Shown here piece after piece: positions 16,983 to 25,299 of a DNA stretch of 64,000 nt (position 1 is its first letter; each line of letters begins with the position of its first letter). Source of the DNA: Psychromarinibacter halotolerans (GTDB taxonomy: Bacteria > Pseudomonadota > Alphaproteobacteria > Rhodobacterales > Rhodobacteraceae); assembly GCF_029168315.1 (NCBI RefSeq), contig NZ_JARGYD010000002.1, positions 310,001-374,000 of the forward strand, in the 5' to 3' direction. The position numbers were made by a program, and so were the translations under genes. The notes below the pieces were generated by a model. That model worked only from the letters and a program-made list of their open reading frames with translations, was not told the origin of the DNA and searched no databases.

Positions 16983-18398
16983 TCATCCGCCGGGCGTCTC
17001 TGCCCGTTCCGGAATGAGTTTGCCGGGGTTCATCAGTCCCAGCGGATCAAGCGCCGCCTTGATGGCGCGCATGATCTCCAGCCCCTCGCCGTGTTCCTCG
17101 GCGAGGTAGCGCATCTTGTGCAGGCCGACGCCGTGCTCGCCCGAGCAGGTGCCGCCGAACCGAAGCGCCCGGCGGCTGACCCGGTCGGCCAGCGCATCGG
17201 CGCGGGCGCGTTCGTCCGCGTCTTCGGGATCGAACACGATCCCAAGGTGGAAATTGCCGTCACCGACATGGCCCACGATGGGGGCGATCAGCCCGCTGGA
17301 CTTCACGTCGGCCTGCGTTTCAAGGATCACCTCGGCCAGATGCTCGATCGGGACGCAGGCATCGGTGCCCATGTTCCGCGACCCCGGCTTCAGGGCGATG
17401 CACGCCTCGTAGCAGCTGTGCCGCGCGGTCCAGAGCGTCATGCGCTCTTCCAGTGTTTCAGCCTCGTCCCACGACACCGAACCGTTGTCCTCGGCCAGTT
17501 CACGGAACAGGCCGGCCTGTTCGCGCACCGCTTGCGGGGTGCCGTGAAACTCGACGAACAGGGTCGGCAGCGGCTGCATCTTTTCCAGCTTGGAATAGCG
17601 GATACAGGCGTCGGCCTGTACCTCGTCCAGAAGTTCCAGCCGCACCGCGCGCAGGTCCATCTGGCGCGCCAGCGTGGCAGTGCCCACCGCGGCCTCCAGC
17701 GTGGGGAACTGGCACACGGCGCACACGACGCCCTCGGGCTGGCCCGCAAGGCGCAGCCGCAGTTCGGTGATGAAGCCCAGCGTACCCTCGGACCCGACAT
17801 ACAGCCGGGTCAGGTCGTAACCCGTCGCGGATTTGCGGGCCCGCGTCCCGGTGCGGATGATCCGCCCGTCCGGCGTGACCACGGTCAGGCCCAGCACGAC
17901 CTCTCGCATGGTGCCGTAGCCCACCGCGTTAGTGCCAGAGGCCCGCGTCGCAGCCATGCCGCCCAGCGTGGCATCGGCGCCGGGATCAAGCGGGAAGAAC
18001 AGCCCGCTGTCGCGCAGGTGGCGGTTCAGCTGCATCCGGGTCACGCCCGCCTCGACATGGCAGTCCAGAGAACCGGGCGACACGTCCAGTACGCGGTTCA
18101 TCCGGGTCAGATCGACGCTGACGCCGCCGCGCACCGCCGCCACCTGTCCTTCAAGCGAGGATCCGGCGCCATAAGGCACCATCGGGATGCCATGCGCCGA
18201 ACAGATCGCCGCCAGCGCCGCGACCTCGTCGGTGGTTTGCGGGTAGGCCACGAAGTCGGGCATCCCGGCATCCGGCAGCCCCTCGCCGTGGCTGTGGTGG
18301 GTGCGGTCGCCGCGCGAGGTGACAAGGCGGTCGCCCAGCAGTTGCGACAGCTCTGCGCTGGCGCGGTCGGTTGCGGTCTGCGTCAGGGTGTCAGGCAT
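16983..18398 (-). CDS. FAD-linked D-2-hydroxyacid oxidase/dehydrogenase (D-lactate dehydrogenase/GlcD family)
   Basis: A 471-residue flavoenzyme with an N-terminal PCMH-type FAD-binding domain (VPYGAGSSLEGQ near residue 70, VGSEGTLGFITE near 195) and a C-terminal FAD-oxidase domain with GHVGDGNFHLG (metal/substrate His) and CSGEHGVGLHKMR. Known relatives oxidise D-lactate, D-2-hydroxyglutarate, glycolate or (R)-2-hydroxyacids and pass electrons to quinone or cytochrome. The start at 18398 overlaps dhaL by 8 nt; an upstream in-frame ATG encodes an Arg/Cys-rich stretch without similarity. Its substrate is presumably made in the pathway encoded by its neighbours. Confidence 0.85.
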   Translation of the reverse strand: MPDTLTQTATDRASAELSQLLGDRLVTSRGDRTHHSHGEGLPDAGMPDFVAYPQTTDEVAALAAICSAHGIPMVPYGAGSSLEGQVAAVRGGVSVDLTRMNRVLDVSPGSLDCHVEAGVTRMQLNRHLRDSGLFFPLDPGADATLGGMAATRASGTNAVGYGTMREVVLGLTVVTPDGRIIRTGTRARKSATGYDLTRLYVGSEGTLGFITELRLRLAGQPEGVVCAVCQFPTLEAAVGTATLARQMDLRAVRLELLDEVQADACIRYSKLEKMQPLPTLFVEFHGTPQAVREQAGLFRELAEDNGSVSWDEAETLEERMTLWTARHSCYEACIALKPGSRNMGTDACVPIEHLAEVILETQADVKSSGLIAPIVGHVGDGNFHLGIVFDPEDADERARADALADRVSRRALRFGGTCSGEHGVGLHKMRYLAEEHGEGLEIMRAIKAALDPLGLMNPGKLIPERAETPGG

Positions 18399-19011
18399 CG
18401 CTGGGCTCCTTCGCGACGGTCGCGGCCAGCAGCCGGTGCAGCGCCAGCATTCCCGGATCGTCCTGTCCAACGGTACGGTCGGCGAACATCCGGGCGCGGC
18501 CGATGCGGTTCGGACGGTCGCGGAACGCGGTCAGCGTCTCGGACGCGCTGTCCATCGCCGCCTGTCCCATCCGCGCCGGGTCGTCGATCCCGCGCGTGGC
18601 CGTGACGATGGCATCCAGCATGTCCACCATCGTCTTGTCGCCCAGCTCGGCCCCGCCGCGCGCCAGCATGCGGTCGCGCACCTCTGCAAGGTAGTCGGAC
18701 AGATCGGCCCACGGCAGGTCTTCGGTACCTTTCAGCGGCTTGGCCAGCGTCATCATCGCCACCGTGACCAACGTTCCAAGGCTGGACCCCGTCGCACCCG
18801 AGCAGGTCCGCGCCAGCGAGGCGAAAGCCTCGCCAAGGTCGTTGCCTTCGGGCTTCGCGGCGTCCAGCGCGTCGAACAGGCGGCGCACGGTAAACCCCGT
18901 GTCCCCGTCGCCCATCTTCGCGTCGGCCGCGTTCAGATCGGCCTCGGCGGCGCGGGCGGCGTCGGCGGCACGGCCGATGGCGGCGTTCAGTGCGGATACG
19001 GTCAGGCCCAT
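18391..19011 (-). CDS. dhaL: Dihydroxyacetone kinase family, DhaL-type nucleotide-binding subunit
   Basis: A 206-residue all-helical DhaL domain. The Mg-nucleotide-binding aspartates are present in LNAADAKMGDGDTGFTV (about residues 27-43), and GATGSSLGTL gives the phosphate-binding loop. It works with the DhaK-type subunit encoded 4 nt upstream to phosphorylate a short keto-sugar. No DhaM (PTS donor) is found here, so an ATP-dependent two-subunit enzyme is possible, as in kinases of tetroses and other small ketoses of this superfamily. Confidence 0.88.
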   Translation of the reverse strand: MGLTVSALNAAIGRAADAARAAEADLNAADAKMGDGDTGFTVRRLFDALDAAKPEGNDLGEAFASLARTCSGATGSSLGTLVTVAMMTLAKPLKGTEDLPWADLSDYLAEVRDRMLARGGAELGDKTMVDMLDAIVTATRGIDDPARMGQAAMDSASETLTAFRDRPNRIGRARMFADRTVGQDDPGMLALHRLLAATVAKEPSDA

Positions 19012-19015
19012 CGGG

Positions 19016-19999
19016 TCACACCTTCCAATAGCGGCAGTCGGACGGCGCGCGCAGCAGCGCCTCGCGCATGTCGTCGAGGTACATCATCGACATCGACAGC
19101 CCGCCCATTTCCATCGAGGTGGCGAAGTGGCCCACCGCGGGAAGGACAACCTCGATCCCTTGCTCTTTCAGCTTGGCAGCCGCGCGGCGATAGAGGATCA
19201 GCAGTTCCTCCAGCGGCGTCGCCCCCAGCGAGTTCAGCATCAGCGCCACCCGCTTCGTCGGCGACGGAACCGGATCGTCCAGCAGACGCCCGATCATCTC
19301 GTCGGCAAGGTCGTCGGCACTGCGCAGCGTGTCGCGCCAGATGCCCGGCTCGCCGTGGATGCCCATGCCAAGTTCCATCTCGCCCTTCGCAAGTTCGAAC
19401 GAGGGGCCAGCGGATCCCGGTACGATGCAGGCAGAGGTCGCCATGCCGATGCTGCGCGTGTGGGCGGCGGCATCGCGGGTGGCGGTGGCCACGGCGTCAA
19501 GGTCGTCGCCCCGGTCCGCGGCAGCGCCGGCGATCTTGTACAGCAGCACAAGCCCGGCCACGCCACGGCGCTTGGCCGCGTCCTCGGGCCCGGCGCTGGC
19601 GATGTCGTCGGTCCCCAGCACCGTTTCGCAACGGATGCCGTCCAGATCGACCATCTCTGCCGCCATGTCGAAATTCATCTTGTCGCCGCCGTAGTTGCCG
19701 TACAGCAGCAACACACCCTGACCGTTGTCCGCCGCGCGGATCGTCGCTTCGCAGGAGGCGACCGAAGGTCCGGCGAACACGTCGCCCACGGCGCAGCCGT
19801 CGATGAAACCGGGCGCGGTGTAGCCAACGAAAAGCGGGAAGTGCCCCGAGCCGCCGCCGGACACGATGGCAACGCCATCACGGCCACCGTCTTTCAGGGT
19901 CACCGCACGCCCGTCGCGTGTCAGCCGGGGGTCGGTCAGGATCAGACCGTCCAGCAGCTCGTCCACGTACGCGTCTGCGGTGTTCATTACTTTTGCCAT
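19016..19999 (-). CDS. dhaK: Dihydroxyacetone kinase family, DhaK-type substrate-binding subunit
   Basis: A 327-residue DhaK protein starting MAKVMNTADAYVDELLDGLI. It shows the substrate-binding loop VSGGGSGHFPLF near residue 50 and GIHGEPGI near residue 213, where the His forms the covalent hemiaminal with the keto-sugar. GYTAPGFIDGCAVGDVFAGPS is also typical. The start at 19999 follows GGGAGGA; an earlier ATG seven codons upstream is less likely. The protein is close to triose and tetrose kinases of this superfamily, so the actual substrate could be dihydroxyacetone, erythrulose or a related ketose. Confidence 0.88.
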   Translation of the reverse strand: MAKVMNTADAYVDELLDGLILTDPRLTRDGRAVTLKDGGRDGVAIVSGGGSGHFPLFVGYTAPGFIDGCAVGDVFAGPSVASCEATIRAADNGQGVLLLYGNYGGDKMNFDMAAEMVDLDGIRCETVLGTDDIASAGPEDAAKRRGVAGLVLLYKIAGAAADRGDDLDAVATATRDAAAHTRSIGMATSACIVPGSAGPSFELAKGEMELGMGIHGEPGIWRDTLRSADDLADEMIGRLLDDPVPSPTKRVALMLNSLGATPLEELLILYRRAAAKLKEQGIEVVLPAVGHFATSMEMGGLSMSMMYLDDMREALLRAPSDCRYWKV

Positions 20000-20042
20000 T
20001 GCGTCCTCCCTTACGCGCAAGCGGATCTTTCAGGGGTGGTCA

Positions 20043-20068
20043 GGGCGCGTCCTTCTCCGGGCGCGCCC
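20043..20068 (-). other. Hairpin between the DapA-family gene and dhaK
   Basis: GGGCGCG (20043-20049 region) pairs with CGCGCCC (20062-20068) around a 12-nt loop in the 78-nt gap. It may moderate read-through from the lyase gene into the kinase genes. Confidence 0.5.
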
Positions 20069-20077
20069 CCTTGTCGG

Positions 20078-20983
20078 TCAGGCCGGTTCGACGACCTTTT
20101 CGTACTTCAGCACCTCCGACAGCGCGGCCTTGATCTTGGCGGCCTGTGCGTCGCTGGTCTTCGGCATCGGCGCGCGGGGCAGACCCGAGTCGACGCCCTG
20201 AAGCGACAGCGCGTGCTTCACGTTGGCGGGCAGGTTGTCAGCCGAGATGGTGTTCCAGAAGCGCAGCAGCGCCTCGTGGATCTCGCGGCCCAGCTTGTGG
20301 TTGCCGGCCTGAACCGCATCCCAAAGCGCCACGCAGACGCCCGGAACGGCGGCCGGGTTCGCGGCGATGGTCCCGTGCGAGCCCATCGCGAAGGACGGGT
20401 ACAGCAGCGCGTCGACAGCCGAGAAGATCAGCGAACCTTCGGGCGCGGTGATCATCAGGTCGGCGAACAGCTTCAGGTCGCCGGCGCTTTGCTTGACGCC
20501 CTTCACGTTCGGGATCTCGGTCATGATCTTCACCAGAAGATCCGGCGCAAGATAGTTCCACGGCACCACGTTGTAGATCAGGATCGGCAGATCCGTGGTT
20601 TCGCTGAGCGTCTTGAAATGGTTGTAGGTCGCGGTCTCGTCCGGCTTGAACACGTAGTGGACCGGCGTGATCTGCAGCGCGTCGATGGCGTATTTCGTCA
20701 TCAGCTTCGCCTTGTGCGCGGCGTCGCGGGTCGAGTTGGTGATGATGCCGGCGATCACCGGGACCTGCCCCTTGGCCTCTTCCGCACAGATCTCGGCGAC
20801 GCGCTCCAGCTCGTCCGAAGTCAGGGTGTGGCCTTCGCCGGTGCTGCCGCCAAAGCAGATGCCGTGCACGCCGCGCGTCAGGACAAACTGGACGTTCTGG
20901 CGCAGCGCCTTTTCGTCAATCTCGCCGTTCGCGTCGAAAGGGGTGACGATCGGCGGGATGATGCCGTAGATCTTCTTGCTCAT
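20078..20983 (-). CDS. DapA/NAL-family aldolase or dehydratase (catabolic DHDPS-like lyase)
   Basis: A 301-residue TIM-barrel lyase. The Schiff-base lysine lies in VKGVKQSAGD (about residue 163), the general-acid tyrosine in LIYNVV (about residue 137) and the phosphate/carboxylate loop in GGSTGEG (about residues 45-51). The family includes dihydrodipicolinate synthase, N-acetylneuraminate lyase and keto-deoxy sugar acid aldolases. The operon with dhaKL, a hydroxyacid oxidase and a TRAP transporter shows that this is a catabolic paralogue rather than lysine biosynthesis. A product pair of pyruvate plus a short aldehyde or ketose would feed the kinase. The specific substrate is unknown. Confidence 0.85.
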   Translation of the reverse strand: MSKKIYGIIPPIVTPFDANGEIDEKALRQNVQFVLTRGVHGICFGGSTGEGHTLTSDELERVAEICAEEAKGQVPVIAGIITNSTRDAAHKAKLMTKYAIDALQITPVHYVFKPDETATYNHFKTLSETTDLPILIYNVVPWNYLAPDLLVKIMTEIPNVKGVKQSAGDLKLFADLMITAPEGSLIFSAVDALLYPSFAMGSHGTIAANPAAVPGVCVALWDAVQAGNHKLGREIHEALLRFWNTISADNLPANVKHALSLQGVDSGLPRAPMPKTSDAQAAKIKAALSEVLKYEKVVEPA

Positions 20984-20996
20984 GGGGTTCCTCCAT

Positions 20997-21247
20997 TCCC
21001 GTATTTCGGAATGAAGGCTAGGTTTGGATCTGGAATTCCGTCAATTGGAATTTCTCACACAATCCCACAATGCGGTACCGCGTTGGCGCCAAACGTCTTA
21101 TCTATCGGAAATATAACGAAATAAATTTATTAATCTTAATGCTTGCTTTCTTCGATGCTATATCGTGGGCTTAGCGCGTCCCGCAATTTGGGATATCTAT
21201 GGGATCAACGCGTTTGCAGTTGCAGCATTTTGTCCCACATTCCGGTA
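20997..21247. promoter_or_regulatory. Divergent control region with five copies of an IclR-type operator
   Basis: Five 15-nt imperfect palindromes share the pattern T(C/T)CC(A/G)(C/T)-N5-GG-A: TCCCGTATTTCGGAA (20997-21011), TTCCGTCAATTGGAA (21036-21050), TCCCACAATGCGGTA (21063-21077), TCCCGCAATTTGGGA (21179-21193) and TCCCACATTCCGGTA (21233-21247). The first is 13 nt before the DapA-family start, the second covers a possible TTGACG -35 box of that operon (21039-21044, minus strand), and the last is 12 nt before the iclR start. The form matches known IclR-family operators. The spacer between copies three and four is very AT-rich. Confidence 0.75.
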
Positions 21248-21259
21248 CGGAGGCTTGTG

Positions 21260-22057
21260 ATGGAAACCAAGAACGTCAAGACGCTGGGCAAGCTGGTCGG
21301 GGTGCTTGAATGCTTTTCGACGACCGAGCGCACCCTGACCGTCACCGAGATCGCCGAACGCACGGGTCTGCCGCGGTCGACGGCGCACCGGTCGATCCTG
21401 GCGCTGAAAGAGGTCGGCTTTCTGGAACAGGAACGCGCGCGGGACGAATATCGGCTTGGCATCCGCCTGTTCCAGTTCGGCGCCACCGTGCTTAGCAACA
21501 TGGATCTGCAGCGCAAGGCGCGGCCCTATTGCGAGGCGCTGAGCAGCCTGACGAGCGAATCCGTTCACCTGTGCGTCTTCGACGGCGAACGCATGGTCTT
21601 CGTCGAGCGCGCCACCGGCGGCCCCACCGGCGACCAGAACGACATGATCGTGATGGAAATCTCGCCCTGCTACTGCACCGGGGTGGGCAAGGCGACGCTG
21701 GCATTTCAGGACGAGGCGACGATCAACCGCGTGATCTCTGCCGGGCAGGACCGTTTCACGCCGCATACCATCGTCGATCCCGACGACCTGCGCCGCGATC
21801 TCGCCGACATCCGCGAGCGCGGCTACGCGCTGGACTGCGAAGAGCACAAGGTGAACGTCCGCTGCGTGTCAGCCCCGATCCGCAATTCCGCTGGAAGCGT
21901 GTTTGCGGCGATCTCTGCCAGCGGTCCGGCACGGCGGATGACCGAGGCGAACCAGCACCGGCTGGCGCCCTACGTGGTCAGCCATGCCGAGGCGATCTCG
22001 CGAAAGCTCGGCTGGGTTCCGGCCGCCCCCGACGAAGCCGCCGGGGACGCGCCTTAG
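21260..22057 (+). CDS. IclR-family transcriptional regulator
   Basis: A 265-residue protein with an N-terminal winged helix-turn-helix (LTVTEIAERTGLPRSTAHRSI, residues about 27-47) and a C-terminal IclR effector domain (HLCVFDGERMVFVER, SPCYCTGVGKATLAF, GYALDCEEHKVNVRCVSAPI). The start at 21260 has GGAGG 8 nt upstream; a longer reading from 21143 is unlikely. It is divergent from the DapA-dhaKL-oxidase-dctPQM operon and convergent with the TAXI transporter. Five operator-like palindromes in the divergent region suggest that it controls its own gene and the operon. Effector unknown. Confidence 0.9.
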   Translation: METKNVKTLGKLVGVLECFSTTERTLTVTEIAERTGLPRSTAHRSILALKEVGFLEQERARDEYRLGIRLFQFGATVLSNMDLQRKARPYCEALSSLTSESVHLCVFDGERMVFVERATGGPTGDQNDMIVMEISPCYCTGVGKATLAFQDEATINRVISAGQDRFTPHTIVDPDDLRRDLADIRERGYALDCEEHKVNVRCVSAPIRNSAGSVFAAISASGPARRMTEANQHRLAPYVVSHAEAISRKLGWVPAAPDEAAGDAP

Positions 22058-22067
22058 GGTATTGCCG

Positions 22068-23987
22068 TCAGGCCGCCCGCGTCGACCGGGCCGCCGACCA
22101 CAGGCCGAACACCAGCGCGCCAAGCAGGGCAAGGCTTGCCGCCTCTGCCAGCAGGCTGACAACGTTGCCGACCGGCCAGACCAGCGTGACCGTCGCCAGC
22201 GCCGCGACCAGCGTGAAGCCTGCGCGGTGCATCGCCGTCAGCGGGCGGATCATCCAGCCCGTCAGCGCGGTGCCTGCCGCGAAGGTCCCGGCGAAGGCCG
22301 CGACCGTGGCCAGCACGATGTTCACCGGCGTACCGATCAGCAGAAGCTCTGGCGCGTAGACGAACAGGAACGGCGCCACGACCTTCACAAAGCCAAGGCG
22401 GATCGATTCCATCGCCGTCTCGTTCGGTTCTGCCCCGGCAATCGACGCACCGGCATAGGCCGCCAGCGCGACCGGCGGTGTGATGGCGGACAGCAGGCCG
22501 TAGTAGAAGATGAACATATGCGCCGCGATCACCGGAAGGCCGAAGGTTTCCAGCGCCGGGGCGATCAGGATCGCCAGCAGCAGGTAAGCCGCCGAGGTCG
22601 GCATCCCAAGGCCCAGCACGAAGCTGGCGACCATCGTCAGCAGCAGCGTCAGGAACAGGCTGCCCGCACCGACGTCGAGGATCAGCGACGACATCTTCAG
22701 CGCCATGCCGGTCAGGGTCAGCACACCGATCAGCATCCCCGCGACAGCCACGGCGGCGACGACGGGAAGCACGTTGCGCACCGTTTCCATCATCACCTCG
22801 ATCAGACCGATCGGGCCGATGCGGGTTTCCTTCGTGAAGACCGAAACGACCAGCGTCGCGATCAGGCACAGCACGGCCGCGGCAGACGGCGTGTAGCCGA
22901 CGGCAAGGAACACGACGAGCCCGATCAGCGGGATCAACAGATGACCGCGCTTCAGCAGAACTTCCTTCAACTGCGGAATGTCGGACGGGTCGGCGCGGCC
23001 AAGGTCGAACTTGCCCGCCTCTTCCCGCACGCCGACCAGCAGCGCGAAGACGTACATCAGCGCCGGGATAAGCGCGGCGGCGGCGATGGTGGCGTAGGGG
23101 GTCTGGGTCAGCTCGGCCATCAGGAAGGCAGCCGCGCCCATGACGGGCGGCATGATCTGACCGGCAGAAGACGCGGCGGCCTCGATCGCGCCCGCGACCT
23201 TGGGGCGATAGCCGGTGCGTTTCATCAGCGGGATCGTGAAGGTCCCGGTGGTGACGACGCCCGCCACGGCGGACCCGTTGATCGACGAGAACATCGTGGA
23301 CGAGATCACGGCGGTCAGCGCCGGGCCGCCCTGCACCCGCCCGGTCAGCGCGTGGGCGAGGTCGACGAAGACCTGCCCCAGCCCGGTGCGCAGCAGCAGC
23401 CCGCCCAGAAGCGAGAACAGCAAAATGTACTGCACCGCGACACCCATCGGCAGGCCGAACAGGCCCTCGGTGCGCAGGAACAGGTTCGACGTCACGCGGC
23501 CCAGCGAATAGCCCGCGTGCCCGTAAGTGCCGGGGATCACGTCACCGAAAAAGGCATAGGCCAGCGCGATGACGCCCAGCGCCACCATGACCCAGCCGAT
23601 CACATAGCGCGCAAGGATCAGCACAGAGACCGTGGCGATCACGAACAAGGTAATGTCCAGCGACCCGGCGATCCCGCCAGAGCGGACGATGTTCAGGTAG
23701 TTCACCCACAGGTACGGACCGGGCACCAGAACCGCCACGGCCAGAAGGTAAAGAACGGCGCGCCAAGGCGCGAAGGTGCGGCGGGTGGCGACAGCGACAA
23801 GGCCCGCCGAGACCATCAGCGAGAAGAACGTGGCGCGCAGCACAAGCGCGGTGATGTTTCCGAACCACGCCGACCACACGACCAGCACGGTCACGAGGAT
23901 GGCGAGGATGGCGAAGGCACCTGTCGCAAGGCGATGTTCCCAACGCGGCAGGTGATCATCCAGCAGGATGCTTGTGATGTTGCTCAT
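22068..23987 (-). CDS. TRAP transporter fused permease (4TM/12TM), TAXI type
   Basis: A 639-residue membrane protein joining DctQ-like and DctM-like parts, as usual for TAXI-TRAP systems. DctM motifs are seen in SSTMFSSINGSAVAGVVTTG and in AAASSAGQIMPPVMGAAAFL (about residues 270-290). Two clusters of hydrophobic helices flank a hydrophilic loop near residue 350. Its stop codon lies only 10 nt from the convergent iclR stop. The partner receptor is encoded upstream on the same strand. Confidence 0.9.
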   Translation of the reverse strand: MSNITSILLDDHLPRWEHRLATGAFAILAILVTVLVVWSAWFGNITALVLRATFFSLMVSAGLVAVATRRTFAPWRAVLYLLAVAVLVPGPYLWVNYLNIVRSGGIAGSLDITLFVIATVSVLILARYVIGWVMVALGVIALAYAFFGDVIPGTYGHAGYSLGRVTSNLFLRTEGLFGLPMGVAVQYILLFSLLGGLLLRTGLGQVFVDLAHALTGRVQGGPALTAVISSTMFSSINGSAVAGVVTTGTFTIPLMKRTGYRPKVAGAIEAAASSAGQIMPPVMGAAAFLMAELTQTPYATIAAAALIPALMYVFALLVGVREEAGKFDLGRADPSDIPQLKEVLLKRGHLLIPLIGLVVFLAVGYTPSAAAVLCLIATLVVSVFTKETRIGPIGLIEVMMETVRNVLPVVAAVAVAGMLIGVLTLTGMALKMSSLILDVGAGSLFLTLLLTMVASFVLGLGMPTSAAYLLLAILIAPALETFGLPVIAAHMFIFYYGLLSAITPPVALAAYAGASIAGAEPNETAMESIRLGFVKVVAPFLFVYAPELLLIGTPVNIVLATVAAFAGTFAAGTALTGWMIRPLTAMHRAGFTLVAALATVTLVWPVGNVVSLLAEAASLALLGALVFGLWSAARSTRAA

Positions 23988-24033
23988 GGTGGTCTCTTGG
24001 CTCTGACTGTCGCACGTTCTCCGGAACGTACGA

Positions 24034-24059
24034 GGGCGGGGCCGCTTCCGGCCCCGCCC
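24034..24059 (-). other. Stable hairpin between TAXI receptor and permease genes
   Basis: GGGCGGGGCCG pairs with CGGCCCCGCCC around a CTTC-like loop. There is no T-run on the minus strand. This type of hairpin commonly leads to more receptor than permease. Confidence 0.65.
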
Positions 24060-24078
24060 CCTGCGTGAAGCAGGTTGT

Positions 24079-25002
24079 TTATTTCGACGAGAAGTAAGCC
24101 TCGGCGCCCGGATGCAGGTCGATGGGCGTGTTCGTCGCGCGGTCCATCGAGATCTGACCGGCGGCCGGGTGGACGCGGCCGAGTGTTTCGAGGTTGTCGA
24201 ACAGGGTCCGGGTGATCTCTTCGACCAGTGCCGGATCGGCGTCGGCGGCGGTGAACAGGATCGCCGGATCGCCCACGGCGGCGATGGCTTCGTCCTGACC
24301 CTCGTAGGTGCCGGCAGCCACTTCGATGACCTCGTAGTACGGGTAATCCGCGATCAGCCCTTCCATGTTCGCCGCGTCGACCGGGATCATCGTCACGTCT
24401 TCGGTGGTGAACAGTTCGATGAAGGCCGAAGCCGGGGTGCCGGCAAGAATGATCGAGCCGTCAAGCTGGCCGTTGCTGATGGCCGACGTCGCCTCGCCAT
24501 AGCTGAGGAACGAGACGTTGCCGATGTTGAAGGCATCCTCGTGCGTCAGAAGGCGTTCCGCGAAGATCGACGAGTTCGAGCCCGGAGGGCCGATGGAGAT
24601 GTCGAGATCGGCCAGATCCGCCACGGTCGTCGCGCCGCTTGCCTCTGTCGCCGCGATCTGCAGCACCGCCGGGTAAAGGTACGCGATGGCGGCCACGTTC
24701 TGGGCGTCGCCGTCGAAGGCACCTTCGCCGGCCATCGCTTCGTACAGGACCGAGGCCGACGAGAAGCCCATGGTCATTTCGCCCGCCGACACGCGACGGA
24801 TGTTCTCGATCGAGGCGCCGGTGACCTCGGCGTTGGCGGTCACGCTGTCGAGCTGGTTGTTCAGCAGGTCAGCCATGCCAGCGCCGATGGCGTAGAACAC
24901 GCCGCCGGTGCCGCCGGTGCCGATCGACACGCGCTCTTGCGCGGTGGCCGGGACCACGGCGGTTGCCATCAGGACGGCGGCAAGGGAAAGTTTCTTCAGC
25001 AT
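24079..25002 (-). CDS. TAXI-family TRAP transporter solute receptor
   Basis: A 307-residue periplasmic receptor with a signal peptide (MLKKLSLAAVLMATAVVPATAQ). Its mature start SIGTGGTGGVFYAIGAGMADL is the TAXI-family hallmark, as is SIGPPGSNSSIFAERLL near residue 135. Family members bind small acids such as glutamate or 2-oxo acids. The start at 25002 has GGGAGGA upstream; an in-frame ATG 66 nt earlier would precede a non-signal extension. It lies at the end of the IclR-linked catabolic region, so it may supply the same or a related substrate. Confidence 0.9.
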   Translation of the reverse strand: MLKKLSLAAVLMATAVVPATAQERVSIGTGGTGGVFYAIGAGMADLLNNQLDSVTANAEVTGASIENIRRVSAGEMTMGFSSASVLYEAMAGEGAFDGDAQNVAAIAYLYPAVLQIAATEASGATTVADLADLDISIGPPGSNSSIFAERLLTHEDAFNIGNVSFLSYGEATSAISNGQLDGSIILAGTPASAFIELFTTEDVTMIPVDAANMEGLIADYPYYEVIEVAAGTYEGQDEAIAAVGDPAILFTAADADPALVEEITRTLFDNLETLGRVHPAAGQISMDRATNTPIDLHPGAEAYFSSK

Positions 25003-25299
25003 CGGGTGTCTCCTCCCAAAAGAAGTTTCGGAAAAGCGATAGCTTTCGCATCGTTGGGAATAGTTCATCCGGTCGCAAATCCTGCAAATTCAATTGCCGG
25101 ACGCAAATTAAGTTTTCACTATACCCCCCGAAGTCCCACCGCCGTCGGACACCATGACTCTGAAGGGAAATACACGGCTGCGGCATTGGTTTTCCGGCTG
25201 GAATCCCACGCGACGGCAACTTGCGGGATCATGGGTTCCAGCAGGTGACTGTCGTCGCGGCACCCCTGTTACCGCACGGACGATGCGCCGGACCCCGAC
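25003..25299 (-). promoter_or_regulatory. Promoter region of the TAXI operon
   Basis: This 297-nt gap is AT-rich near 25050-25125 and must hold the TAXI promoter (minus strand). A TATAGT-like box lies near 25115-25120. GCAAAT occurs three times in about 40 nt (around 25075-25110), but no clear copy of the IclR-type operator is present. No gene is seen in the rest. Confidence 0.3.

Noticed and set aside
18391..19999. Standard PTS-dependent dihydroxyacetone kinase (DhaKLM)
   Set aside because: DhaK and DhaL are present, but no DhaM or other PTS gene occurs here, so that name would claim too much.
20078..20983. Lysine-biosynthetic DHDPS (dapA)
   Set aside because: The enzyme fold fits, but the gene lies in a catabolic operon with a TRAP transporter, a kinase and an oxidase under an IclR regulator; it is better described as a DapA-family lyase.
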